From CAYVWB01 sp964455395 (GTDB taxonomy: Bacteria > Desulfobacterota > Desulfovibrionia > Desulfovibrionales > Desulfovibrionaceae): 15,515 nucleotides of DNA. This document shows positions 1-8,007 of the stretch, in pieces. The stretch covers positions 1 through 15,515 of the forward strand of contig CAYVWB010000088.1 in NCBI GenBank assembly GCA_964455395.1, read 5' to 3'. Position numbers and translations under genes: made by a program. The number at the start of each line of letters is the position of its first letter. Position 1 is the stretch's first letter. Under the pieces are notes generated by a model. It saw only the letters and a program-made list of their open reading frames with translations. It did not search any database and was not told the DNA's origin.

Positions 1-40
1 TGAAGGCAGAAGGGGACGCGGTCGAACGCGCTCGCCTCCC

Positions 41-1366
41 TCACACGCTCCGCGGCCGTCCCGCCACCACGAACCGCGACAGCTGGGGATCCTCCTCCGG
101 CGGCCAGCGGTGCGCCAGGCACTCCACCAAGCGGCGTTGCAGCGGCGTCTTCTGCGCCACGTCGTAGTCGCGCTGCACGGTCCGGCGCGCCTCGCGGCGC
201 AGTCCGCCCAGATGCGGCGCCTGTTCCAGCGCGTTGATGACGCCCTCGGCCACGCCCTCCGGCGTCAGCGGGACGAGCAGGCCGTTGGCGCCGTGTTGCA
301 CCACCTCCGTGACAGGCGGCGTATCCGAAGCGACGAGCAGCGCCCCGCACGCCATGGCTTCCAGCATGGACCACGAGAGCACGAACGGCCGCGTGAGGTA
401 GACGTGCGCCGTGGCGGCCTGCAGCACGCGGCGGTACTCACCGTAGGGGAGGTTGCCGAGGCAGTGGACGCGCGCGGTATCCACCTGTGTTTCCTCGAAC
501 ATCTGTTCGCGCCAAGTGCGGCCGTCCGTGCGCTTGGAGCCGTAGCAGATGCGGTCCGAGCCCACGAGCGCCACATGGGCGCCGGGACGCGCCTGCAGTA
601 CGCGGGGCAGGGCGCGCATGAACTCCGGGAAGCCGCGGTAGGGTTCGAACCCGCGGGAGACGTAGGTGACCAGCTCCGTGGCCGCGTCCAGGCCGGGGAT
701 GCGTTCCGCCAGCGGCCCGAGGACTTCCCGGAATGCCGGGGATTTGGCGAGGGATGTCTCGTGATGGGGGGCCTCGTCCATGGCGGGGGTCCAGTCTGCT
801 GGAGCGAAGTAGCGGGGGTCCACCCCTTCGTGGATGTGGAGGGTGGGCGGTAGGGAATGCGGCTGGAATTGGGAGAGCTGCCACAACGTGGGGATGGTGG
901 CGCAGGCGGCGGTGTCCAGCTCCATCTGGATCTGACCCGCGCGCAGGCGGTTGACGCGCCATGCCGACGTTTCCGTGACGCGCGCGCTGGAAGGGCCGTT
1001 GTAGGTCCACTCCAGCGCGGTCAGCAGGCGCGCCTTGGGGAAGGTTTCCTGCAGGAAGAACAGAGTGCCCCATCCGCAGTGTCCCACCACGACGTCGGGG
1101 TTGAAGCCGCCCCGCCGCAGCTCGTGGAATGCGTCGTTGGCGGCTTTGCCCACCTTGATGAAGTGGTCGAAGACGGCCTCCTCCTCCGGCAGGCCTTCGG
1201 CGTCTTTCGCCGGGGAGAACTGGATCTTGCGTACGCCGGGGATGCGCCATTCCGGTCGGGGGTTGGCGGTGGCGAAGACCACGTCGAAGCGGGGGTCTTG
1301 TCCGAGCAGGGTGGTGATGTGTCGGAATTGCGCCGGGAAATTCGGATGGATGAAGAGAACGCGCAC
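41..1366 (-). CDS. Glycosyltransferase family 4 (GT-B fold)
   Basis: 441 residues starting at GTG 1366, with AGGA seven bases upstream. The N-terminal half begins with MRVLFIHPNFPAQFRH, as in GT4 enzymes that carry a Rossmann-like acceptor domain. The C-terminal half has VTYVSRGFEPYRGFPEFMRALP (around 234-254) and the donor-site motif LEAMACG (335-341) followed by ASDTPPVTEVV. In the canonical EX7E motif the first Glu is replaced by Phe328 here, while Glu336 is kept. No membrane segment is present, so it is cytoplasmic. It is the last gene of the group, 66 bp after the peptidase. It could glycosylate the RTX protein before export or act in an unrelated envelope pathway; the substrate cannot be read from the sequence. 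Confidence 0.9.
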   Translation of the reverse strand: MRVLFIHPNFPAQFRHITTLLGQDPRFDVVFATANPRPEWRIPGVRKIQFSPAKDAEGLPEEEAVFDHFIKVGKAANDAFHELRRGGFNPDVVVGHCGWGTLFFLQETFPKARLLTALEWTYNGPSSARVTETSAWRVNRLRAGQIQMELDTAACATIPTLWQLSQFQPHSLPPTLHIHEGVDPRYFAPADWTPAMDEAPHHETSLAKSPAFREVLGPLAERIPGLDAATELVTYVSRGFEPYRGFPEFMRALPRVLQARPGAHVALVGSDRICYGSKRTDGRTWREQMFEETQVDTARVHCLGNLPYGEYRRVLQAATAHVYLTRPFVLSWSMLEAMACGALLVASDTPPVTEVVQHGANGLLVPLTPEGVAEGVINALEQAPHLGGLRREARRTVQRDYDVAQKTPLQRRLVECLAHRWPPEEDPQLSRFVVAGRPRSV

Positions 1367-1404
1367 GGGGCAGTCCTGGTTTGCGGGGTTCGGATGTGAG
1401 ATCG

Positions 1405-1433
1405 ACGGCCGCCCTGCAGCAGGGAGAGGCCGT
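1405..1433 (-). terminator. Interrupted hairpin between the peptidase and glycosyltransferase genes
   Basis: An outer 6-bp stem ACGGCC/GGCCGT (1405-1410 with 1428-1433) and an inner 5-bp stem CCCTG/CAGGG (1412-1416 with 1420-1424) enclose a three-base loop, with a small internal bulge. It begins at the last base of the peptidase stop codon. No T-tract follows, so it may attenuate or stabilise the mRNA rather than terminate. Confidence 0.4.
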
Positions 1434-2119
1434 TAGTCGAAGAAGTTCTTTTCTGCGAACACGGCGAGAATCTCGGAGCTTTGTGGGTCCGGGCGGACGG
1501 CGAAGAAGTGGTCGATGACATGGTGGGCCACTTCGTGAGCGAGGATGCCTACGCGGATGTCCTGGATGGTGAGGTAGATGGACTTCTGCTCGTAGACGTA
1601 CCAGGAGCGTGGGTTGTCACCGTAGAGGTAGCGGTGTCGGCACTGCGGGCACACCTCCTCCACGATCAGTTCTCCATCGAACACGCGAATCTGTACGCGC
1701 GGCATGTTCTGACGCATGTCCAGCACCACTTGCACGCGTTCGAAAACGTAGTCGATTTTCTGCGCCAACTGCGTGTGTTCGCCGGCCTCCACTGGCGCGG
1801 CGCCGGTGATTTGCTGGGTTCGGAGGGTGATGGGGTCGATCTCCAGGTGTTGCTCCAGCGCCGCCAAGTCGGCGTCGTCCTCGAAAAAAATGATGGCGTG
1901 CCTTGTCAGCAGTGTCTTCCAGGCGCGGGCTTCTGCGGCGGGAGCGTTCGCCAGCAGCGAAGACGCAACCAGCACCGCGATGAGCAGCCAAGGCGTCCGC
2001 CCCTGTGGGGCGACGCGAAAGGAGCCATGCCCGGGAGTCGCCTCGGGATGGCGGCTGGCGATGCGCCAAGTCGTCGTGTCGCGTCGGGGCGCACGGCGTG
2101 AGGCTGCGTCGGAGCTCAC
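1433..2119 (-). CDS. Exported HExxH metallopeptidase-like protein with CxxC motif
   Basis: 228 residues starting at GTG 2119, supported by GGAGG six bases upstream. A basic N-terminal region of 40 residues precedes a hydrophobic segment (PWLLIAVLVASSLLANAPA, about 43-61), which is either a signal peptide with a long n-region cleaved near AEARA or a signal anchor. The putative catalytic motif is HEVAH at 195-199 in the context ILAHEVAHHVIDHFF; Glu216 or Asp203 could complete the zinc site. A CPQC pair at 157-160 suggests a second metal site or disulfide. The C-terminus ends only about 30 residues after HExxH, which is short for a typical gluzincin. Role is unknown; by position, it may trim or release the RTX protein (inference). 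Confidence 0.78.
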   Translation of the reverse strand: MSSDAASRRAPRRDTTTWRIASRHPEATPGHGSFRVAPQGRTPWLLIAVLVASSLLANAPAAEARAWKTLLTRHAIIFFEDDADLAALEQHLEIDPITLRTQQITGAAPVEAGEHTQLAQKIDYVFERVQVVLDMRQNMPRVQIRVFDGELIVEEVCPQCRHRYLYGDNPRSWYVYEQKSIYLTIQDIRVGILAHEVAHHVIDHFFAVRPDPQSSEILAVFAEKNFFD

Positions 2120-2171
2120 CGGGGACCTCCGTGCGGGACGGGAAACCTCATGGTGGGACGCGCGTGGCGGC

Positions 2172-2786
2172 TCATGCGCCCTCTTTGGCGGCGGCGTCTT
2201 GCGGCGTCTTGGCGCAGGCTTGTCCAGTATCGTCGCGAGCGAGGGTGAATCGTTTCAGGAGCACGTCTTCCACGGCGTCCAGGGCCTCACGCGCGGCTTG
2301 GCTTTCCGGGCCGGGGGGGAGCGCGTCGCGGGCCTGAGCCACGCCGCCGCGCACTTCGCAGATGTGGGTGGTGGTGTTCTCGATGAACTTGTTCAGTGAC
2401 GTGGCGAGGTCGATCAGCTGGTCGCCTTCGCGCAGGTTCAGCCGATGGGTGTAGTCCCCTTCCGCGAGGATGTTGAGTTCCTTTTCGAACCGGAAGAGCG
2501 GCCCAGCGATCTTGTGCGAGTTGTAGAGGGAGATGAACGCCACTGCGGCGCCGGCGATGACCACGTTGATGAGCATGGTGATGAGCAACGCCGGCAGGAT
2601 GACTTGCGAAGTCGTCTGCATGGCGAGCCGGGAGTTGTGGAAGGTGGAGGTGATGGTGTCGCTGGAAAAATAATAGAGCGCCGCCGCGGAAATGAGCGAG
2701 CCCAGCGCCACGATGGCGCAGAAGCGCAGGATGAAGCGCAGCTGAAAATCCTTCTTGATGTACACGATACGACGTTGACGGCTCAT
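2172..2786 (-). CDS. Two-TM HAMP domain protein without output domain
   Basis: 204 residues from ATG 2786, chosen because it overlaps the preceding stop as ATGA; the frame extends upstream to 2861 but inside the lipoprotein gene. Transmembrane helices lie at about 17-41 and 61-89, with only a 20-residue periplasmic loop between them (SSDTITSTFHNSRLAMQTTS). A HAMP linker follows (KIAGPLFRFEKELNILAEGDYTHRLNLREGDQLIDLATSLNKFIE, about 92-136, abridged at its ends). The remaining 65 residues are a helix plus an Ala-rich tail; no histidine kinase, methyl-accepting, GGDEF or cyclase domain is present. HAMP modules transmit conformational change across the membrane, so a partner protein is implied, perhaps the adaptors. 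Function is unknown. Confidence 0.85.
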   Translation of the reverse strand: MSRQRRIVYIKKDFQLRFILRFCAIVALGSLISAAALYYFSSDTITSTFHNSRLAMQTTSQVILPALLITMLINVVIAGAAVAFISLYNSHKIAGPLFRFEKELNILAEGDYTHRLNLREGDQLIDLATSLNKFIENTTTHICEVRGGVAQARDALPPGPESQAAREALDAVEDVLLKRFTLARDDTGQACAKTPQDAAAKEGA

Positions 2787-3424
2787 GGCGTGGCTCCTTG
2801 GTCCAGCAATGCGTCGCGATGGATATCCACCGTGGCGTCTTGGCGCAATCCCTCGATCCATTCGTCCAGCGCGCGCGTCATCTTCTCGTCGCGCAGTCGT
2901 TCACGGATGGAGTCCTCCACATCGGCAAGGGGCGGCGGGGCTGCGGCGTCGGCGTAGAGTTCGTCGTAGCGTTGGCGCACTTCCCCCGTGGTGACCACCG
3001 TGGAATCGGCGATATCCTTGCTCTTGCGCTGGATGACGTCGCGGATCAGGGTGTTTTCCCAGTGCCGTTCGATGGCGCGCAGGAACTGCTCGTCGCGGTC
3101 CAGCTCCAGGCGGATGGCTTCCTGGATGAGAAGCTCCTTGCGGATGACTTGGTCGAGAAATTCCAGCATGTATTCTTCGGTGACGTCTTTTTCGTCCAGG
3201 TAGCGGGTTTCCGCCACGAGTCGGCGTTGGAAATCCTCTCGGGTGAGGATGTAGTCGTTGATGGCGGCGACGGGGACGTCATCGTCGGTGGGCGCATCGC
3301 TGCAACCGAAGCACGTTGCGCAACAGAGCGTCGCCATGACAAGGGCGGCGAGTCGGCTGAAGCGACGCGTTGGCCGCAGAGGTCGTGGCGCGCCGAAGCG
3401 AGTCGTGGGGGGCGGTATGGCCAT
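2783..3424 (-). CDS. SurA/PpiC N-domain-like chaperone lipoprotein without PPIase domain
   Basis: 213 residues starting at ATG 3424, with AAAGGA ten bases upstream. The frame stays open far into the M50 gene, but that upstream part is only antiframe. A signal sequence (LAALVMATLCCATCFG) ends in a lipobox Cys41, followed by Ser, which is compatible with outer-membrane sorting. Residues about 52-195 match the N-terminal chaperone region of SurA/PrsA-type proteins: VAAINDYILTREDFQRRL, the helix VIRKELLIQEAIRLELD, then VTTGEVRQRYDEL and a closing helix ERLRDEKMTRALDEWIEGL. The parvulin domain that normally sits between these helices is absent. It probably holds the exported RTX chain or helps TolC insertion. 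Its stop overlaps the next start as ATGA (2783-2786). Confidence 0.83.
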   Translation of the reverse strand: MAIPPPTTRFGAPRPLRPTRRFSRLAALVMATLCCATCFGCSDAPTDDDVPVAAINDYILTREDFQRRLVAETRYLDEKDVTEEYMLEFLDQVIRKELLIQEAIRLELDRDEQFLRAIERHWENTLIRDVIQRKSKDIADSTVVTTGEVRQRYDELYADAAAPPPLADVEDSIRERLRDEKMTRALDEWIEGLRQDATVDIHRDALLDQGATP

Positions 3425-3471
3425 GGTCGTGTGGTCCTTTGCGTGGGAACTGTGCGCCAGGGCGGAGCGCG

Positions 3472-5613
3472 CTAGAAGTTGCTTTCCCGCAGCACGACGC
3501 TGTGCGCCTTGCGCGCCCACTCCACAGCCAGGGAGCGGGGCTGCGTCTCCAGCCAGACCTTGCCCAGCTGGCCCAGGGTGCGCAAGGCTTCGGGGTTGCT
3601 CGGCTTGAGTCGAACCTTGTAGAAGCTCTCCATGAGGACGATGCGTTCCTCGCGCTTGACGGCAGGCAGTTCGCCGCCGCTGAGCGAGGTCAAGCCGACA
3701 TGCTCCACGGCGTACGCTCGCACGGGGCTCACGGAGGTCACTTCCATGGGGTGCAACTCCGCGGTGCGAGCATCCTGGAAACGCGCCTTGTCGCCGGGGC
3801 GGATGTCGGCGGCGCGGCTTTCTTCCACATAGGCGTAGACTTCGAGGTCGTCCGGGTCGGCGATCTTGCCCAGCACCTCGTTCTGTCGCACGAAGACGCC
3901 TTCGCGCAAGGTTTCTTCCAAAGTGTAGACCCGTCCTGAAACCTCGGCGTAGAGGCGCATCTGCTCGCGTTGGTTCTGCAGTCCCATGATACGGGAGCGC
4001 AAGGCTTGGGCCTCTTCGCGCAGCTGGGGCAGATAGGCCTTGGCTTCCTGATTCAGGGAGGCGCGATCGATCCGGGCTTCGATGATGGCGAGTTTGGAGC
4101 GCAGCACCTCGAGTTCCTGGTCCAGCTCGTAGGAATGGACGTCGATCACCAGCTGCGCCTCCTGCACGCTGTCGTCGCGGGCTACGCCCAGCGTGGTCAC
4201 CTCGCCAGCGCGCGGCACGTAGAGCACTTGGCTGTTGCCGGACTCCACCACCGCCGGCAAACTGAATCGACGGGGCATCGGCGCAATGAACCACGCCGCC
4301 AGCGCCAACACCGCAAGGCCGGTCAACGCGGGGCGCAGCGGCCGGGTGAGCCGTTCGCGCAAGCTCCACACCATTTTGACCTCCTTCAGCAGCGGGGAAA
4401 TGAGAAACATCCAGAGCGCCACCACCAGCAATATCGCACCCAGCACCTTGGCGAAGCGGTAGTAGATGACCAGGGAAATGGAGATGTAGAGACCAAGCCT
4501 GTAGAGCCAGGCGTAGCAAGTGTAGATGGCCATGCCCGCCAACTTCTTGCGGCGGAGGTCGGGCTCCGGATGCGCTGTCTCGATGCCAAGAAAAACTTTG
4601 CGATACAGATGTTTGGTGTAAGCGAAGGCGCGGCGCTGGAGGTTGTCCTCCCGCATGATGTCCATGAGGATGTAGTAGCCGTCGTAGCGCATTCCCGGGT
4701 TGATGTTCACCAGCAAGGTGGAGAGCAGGCTGGAGGATGACAGCAGAAAGCACACGCTCTTGAGCACGCCGGGTTCGAGAAATCCCCAGATGAAAAGCGC
4801 CAACCCCGCGATGGCGAGCTCGGACGCCACCCCGGCGGAGGAGATGGCGAGCCGCTTCCAACGCTCCTTGAGTCGCCACGCGTCCGTGACGTCGCAGTAG
4901 GCCAAAGGCCACATGATCACGAAGGCGACGCCGATGGTCGGCACGCGACAACCGAAATGCTTCGCCGTGAACGCGTGGCTGAATTCGTGAATCGCTTTCA
5001 CCCCCACCAAGGCGACGCCGAAAGCGAGAAAGCCCGATGTGTTGAAGAAATACGAGAACGTGGTGAGGAATTCCTCCGCATTGAGGGCGGCGCGCGAAAG
5101 GCCTACCACCAGCAACACCGCATAGAGCGCCAACGCCACGGGCGAACCGATGAAGCGTACATACGGCAACGCGCGTTCGAGAAAATCGTCCGGATCAAGC
5201 AGAGGGATGCGCGTGTAGATGTAGCGGGTGAGCAACCACTTCAGGGGGTGCTGCTTCTTGGCCGCGCCTTCTTCGAGGAGGTCGTCGACTTTTCTGAACA
5301 GGGACTCCCGCGTGAAGCCACGCTTCTTCATCTCTTCGGCGAATTCCAGAAGCTCTTGCGGGGTGACGCGCAAGGTGGTGTCGCGCTCCAGCAAGGCAGC
5401 CAGTTCGCCGGCGGTGTGGGGCTTGCGCATGCGCTCCAGCACCTCGGCTTCTTCCCACCCTATCTTGTCGTAGGTCCGGTTCAGCGGGTCGTACACCGTG
5501 AAGGTGGGGCGCCCTTCACCATCGAAGGGGCCATGGAATATTTGAAGATCTGCACGCAGCTCGGGGAGCTGCGCCGCTTCTGGAGCAAGGGCCGAAAGCT
5601 TGGCGAGTTGCAT
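3472..5613 (-). CDS. M50 (site-2 protease-like) metallopeptidase fused to HlyD adaptor
   Basis: 713 residues. N-terminal residues about 25-110 resemble a PqqD-like winged helix (FTVYDPLNRTYDKIGWEEAEVLE, then a helix pair ending KKRGF). The membrane domain, about 155-445, contains the zinc motif HEFSH (209-213) and the second M50 motif NPGMRYDGYY with Asp311; multiple hydrophobic segments surround them. From about 455 the protein is a periplasmic HlyD adaptor: YVPRAGEVTTLGVARDDSVQEAQLV, a coiled hairpin at about 495-555, then AEVSGRVYTLEETLREGVFVRQNEVLGKI split around the barrel. The family is generally called putative peptide zinc metalloprotease. Zinc and Asp ligands are intact, so activity is plausible. 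It may cleave or deliver a peptide, or act as the inner-membrane core of the conduit; that is inference. Its neighbours are two other adaptors and TolC. Confidence 0.92.
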   Translation of the reverse strand: MQLAKLSALAPEAAQLPELRADLQIFHGPFDGEGRPTFTVYDPLNRTYDKIGWEEAEVLERMRKPHTAGELAALLERDTTLRVTPQELLEFAEEMKKRGFTRESLFRKVDDLLEEGAAKKQHPLKWLLTRYIYTRIPLLDPDDFLERALPYVRFIGSPVALALYAVLLVVGLSRAALNAEEFLTTFSYFFNTSGFLAFGVALVGVKAIHEFSHAFTAKHFGCRVPTIGVAFVIMWPLAYCDVTDAWRLKERWKRLAISSAGVASELAIAGLALFIWGFLEPGVLKSVCFLLSSSSLLSTLLVNINPGMRYDGYYILMDIMREDNLQRRAFAYTKHLYRKVFLGIETAHPEPDLRRKKLAGMAIYTCYAWLYRLGLYISISLVIYYRFAKVLGAILLVVALWMFLISPLLKEVKMVWSLRERLTRPLRPALTGLAVLALAAWFIAPMPRRFSLPAVVESGNSQVLYVPRAGEVTTLGVARDDSVQEAQLVIDVHSYELDQELEVLRSKLAIIEARIDRASLNQEAKAYLPQLREEAQALRSRIMGLQNQREQMRLYAEVSGRVYTLEETLREGVFVRQNEVLGKIADPDDLEVYAYVEESRAADIRPGDKARFQDARTAELHPMEVTSVSPVRAYAVEHVGLTSLSGGELPAVKREERIVLMESFYKVRLKPSNPEALRTLGQLGKVWLETQPRSLAVEWARKAHSVVLRESNF

Positions 5614-5631
5614 GGGCTTCTCTCTGCGGCC

Positions 5632-7182
5632 CTAGAAGCCGAAGGTGCGGCGCGCCCATCCCCAAGGCTTGCGCAACACCCAGTAGCCCAGGGAGACTTC
5701 TTCGCCGTGGAGGGAGGCGGAACCCTGCAGGCCGAGCTTCAGCCCCTCGGGTTCCCCCAACCAGTCCGCTTCCGCGACGATGGAGGGCGTGTTGCTCTGA
5801 TTCATGGAGACGTTGTCCGCCACGTACGCCAGATCCGCCAGGAAGGTGTGTTCCGGGAAAGCGTTCAGGTTGATCTTGACGGGTTTGGACTCGTCGAAGT
5901 GGATGTTGTCGTCCACCGGCAACCAGATGCGCGCCTGGGTGCTGTGCGGGTTGACGAGCATCATCACGCGCTGGCCCACTTCCACGGGTTTGCCGCGCCA
6001 TTCGTTGGGGTCGTCGATGACCACGCGACCGGATGTGTCCGCGCGCACTTCCATCATGGCGTCGTTGTACTCGGCCAGTCGCAGCCGCGCGCGTTCCTGC
6101 TCCAGCTCCAGTTCCAGCAAAGCGATCTCTGCGCGTACGTTCGGGTTGGTGAAGGCCTGGTTGCGCACGCGCGTCAGGTTGGATTCGATGATGCGCACTT
6201 GCTGTCGAGCCACGTTGAGTTCTTCATCGGAGACGCGGCGATCGTACTTGAAGAGCAGGTCGCCTTCCTGCACGAGGGCGCCAGGGTCGACAGCGACTTC
6301 CGAAACCACGCCGGTGACAGGCGCTGTGACCACGAATGGGTCCTTGGGCACGACTTCACTGGGCGCCACCACACGTAAGGGCACGGGGATGAAAGCGAGC
6401 GCCGCGATGAGCACCGCCATGATGAGCAGCGTCCAGCTGCGGCTGGCCCGCAGGAGTTTCCCGCCGAGGCCTTTGGCGCGGGTGAGCTTTTCCCAGGCGG
6501 CGCCATAGCTGACCGCCAGGGAGCGCAGCATCTTGATGTCCTTGTCCCACCACTTGGCGCCTTCCCAGCGCTCCAGCCAGAGGCCTGCGACGAGCGCGCC
6601 CCGGGCATGGATGGGCAACCAGAGGATTGCCGGCCGCGGGGCTTCTTTGGCAAGGTCTTCGTATTTGGCGCGGAGTTTGTCGGGCAAGGGTTTCTTGCTC
6701 AGCAGGCCCGGTTTGCCGGCGTCGCCCATGCCACCGACGAGCATTCGCCACTGTTTCGCCAGTTCCGAGTTCTTTGCGACGGCTGCTTGTCCGGAAACGC
6801 CGAGCAGTCTCGGCTTGGAGCCGCTCATTTCGAAGAGCGCGGCGCGGTCGTATTTGCAGAACAAGACCGTGCGATTCAGGATGCGGAAGGCGAGTTCCTG
6901 CTTGGTCTCGCACAGTATGGCTTCCATGGTGAGCTGGTGCAGCAGGCTCACCATGTGCAGTGCGGAACGGGACTGCTCGCCGCCGGCGTTTGCGCCTTCG
7001 GCTTGGGCCGCACGTTGGGAGTCGCGCGGCCCGATGGCTTTGCCGAGGGGGGAGTCCTTCGCAGGGCCGCGGCGTCGCTCCGCCTTGGGCTTGACGAGGT
7101 TCAGCGGCGTCTCGCCTGGGGCGGAGGCGGTCGCGTCATTGCGCGACGAGTGCTGCGAATTCTTGCGGGCTGTGGACTCCAT
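5632..7182 (-). CDS. Inner-membrane HlyD-family adaptor with cytoplasmic GAF-like domain
   Basis: 516 residues. Residues 1-70 are polar and disordered. Residues about 78-235 resemble a GAF domain (LCETKQELAFRILNRTVLFCKYDRAALFEM, then ILWLPIHARGALVAGLWLER). One transmembrane helix lies at about 249-267. From about 280 the protein is a HlyD-type adaptor: VVTAPVTGVVSEVAVDPGALVQEGD, a coiled hairpin at about 315-375, the second lipoyl half ADTSGRVVIDD, and a beta-barrel region. The GAF part would be cytoplasmic and the adaptor periplasmic. GAF domains often bind small ligands, so signal-gated export is inferred; the ligand is unknown. GAGG lies 5 bases before the ATG. It is followed by the M50-HlyD gene after 18 bp. 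Confidence 0.89.
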   Translation of the reverse strand: MESTARKNSQHSSRNDATASAPGETPLNLVKPKAERRRGPAKDSPLGKAIGPRDSQRAAQAEGANAGGEQSRSALHMVSLLHQLTMEAILCETKQELAFRILNRTVLFCKYDRAALFEMSGSKPRLLGVSGQAAVAKNSELAKQWRMLVGGMGDAGKPGLLSKKPLPDKLRAKYEDLAKEAPRPAILWLPIHARGALVAGLWLERWEGAKWWDKDIKMLRSLAVSYGAAWEKLTRAKGLGGKLLRASRSWTLLIMAVLIAALAFIPVPLRVVAPSEVVPKDPFVVTAPVTGVVSEVAVDPGALVQEGDLLFKYDRRVSDEELNVARQQVRIIESNLTRVRNQAFTNPNVRAEIALLELELEQERARLRLAEYNDAMMEVRADTSGRVVIDDPNEWRGKPVEVGQRVMMLVNPHSTQARIWLPVDDNIHFDESKPVKINLNAFPEHTFLADLAYVADNVSMNQSNTPSIVAEADWLGEPEGLKLGLQGSASLHGEEVSLGYWVLRKPWGWARRTFGF

Positions 7183-7206
7183 GGACGCCTCGTGTCGGTA
7201 AGGGGG

Positions 7207-7974
7207 CTAGTTCGTGATGACAGTCCCGGTCATGCCGCTCCGGATGGCTTTGTTGCTGTTGTCCACCTCGCCGAAGACTTCGAAGGTGTTGCTGCCGGGG
7301 TCGAGCACTTGGCTCACGTGGGTGATGGTGCACGGCACGGTTTCGCCGGTTTCCGTCACGGCCACGGTCATGCTCTGGCCGGTGCGCACGTCTTTCCAGG
7401 CGCTGGCGGGCATGAGGATGTTGACGCGGATGATGGAGTCGTCCACCACTTCGACGACGGGTTGGCCTTTCTCCACGTATTCGAATTCGCGCACCAGGGT
7501 GCGTTGGACGAAGCCGTTGAAGGGCGCTTCGATGGTGGTCGCGTCCATTTCATGCTGGGCCAGTCGCAGGTCGGCGCTGGCGGCGGCGGCTTCCTTGCGC
7601 GCGTTGACCTCGTCCAGCTTGGAAGCGGACTGGTAGCCGCGAAGCTTCCGGGTGACGGACAAGGCTTCAGACGTGGCGCCAGCCGAGGCTTTGGCGCGGG
7701 AGAGGTTCGCCTCGTACTGTTGCGCGTCCAGCTTGACGAGCACATCGCCCTTGGCGAATGGTTCGCCCATTTCCTTGGAAACCATGATGACCCGGCCTGG
7801 CGCTTCCGCCGCGATGACAGCTTGCTCTTTCGGTTCGAACACCACGGAAAGGGGCGTGTTGTTCACCCGCTCCTGCGCGTGCGCCATGGACGCATGCAAC
7901 GTAGGCAAGGCGCAGAGGGCGCTGACGAGGAGGAGGGCGGCGCAACGTTTGGCGGCTAGGGATACGATATTCAT
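7207..7974 (-). CDS. Periplasmic adaptor (HlyD/RND-type membrane fusion protein), secreted
   Basis: 255 residues with a Sec signal peptide (hydrophobic ALLLVSALCALPTL, predicted cleavage after AHA at residue 33) and no other membrane segment. The mature part shows the lipoyl-like half motif AEAPGRVIMVSKEMGEPFAKGDVLVKLD, a short alpha-hairpin with Ala-rich helices, the returning lipoyl half TIEAPFNGFVQRT, and a beta-barrel segment ending DNSNKAIRSGMTGTV. It is shorter than usual RND adaptors (about 350-400 residues), mainly because the hairpin is short and the membrane-proximal domain is reduced. AGGAG lies 7 bases before the ATG. It is expected to bridge the TolC-like channel to the inner-membrane components encoded next. 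Confidence 0.93.
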   Translation of the reverse strand: MNIVSLAAKRCAALLLVSALCALPTLHASMAHAQERVNNTPLSVVFEPKEQAVIAAEAPGRVIMVSKEMGEPFAKGDVLVKLDAQQYEANLSRAKASAGATSEALSVTRKLRGYQSASKLDEVNARKEAAAASADLRLAQHEMDATTIEAPFNGFVQRTLVREFEYVEKGQPVVEVVDDSIIRVNILMPASAWKDVRTGQSMTVAVTETGETVPCTITHVSQVLDPGSNTFEVFGEVDNSNKAIRSGMTGTVITN

Positions 7975-8007
7975 GTCAATTCTCCTGTCGAAAAAGTCGC
8001 CACAAGC

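Noticed and set aside
1..40. Possible end of another gene at the left edge
   Set aside because: Only 40 bases remain after the glycosyltransferase stop, which is too little to support any feature.
2783..4951. A 722-codon open frame that would fuse the SurA-like lipoprotein to a long N-terminal extension
   Set aside because: The part upstream of 3424 lies in another frame of the well-supported M50-HlyD gene and is Arg/Pro/His-rich without domain features. A signal sequence with lipobox begins right after ATG 3424.
4957..6378. Long + strand open frame of 473 codons
   Set aside because: It is antisense to the M50-HlyD and GAF-HlyD genes, has no recognisable domain, and reflects GC-rich codon bias.
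6607..7959. Long + strand open frame of 450 codons
   Set aside because: It is antisense to the GAF-HlyD and periplasmic adaptor genes, both of which have clear domain motifs. The translation is His/Gly/Arg-rich noise.
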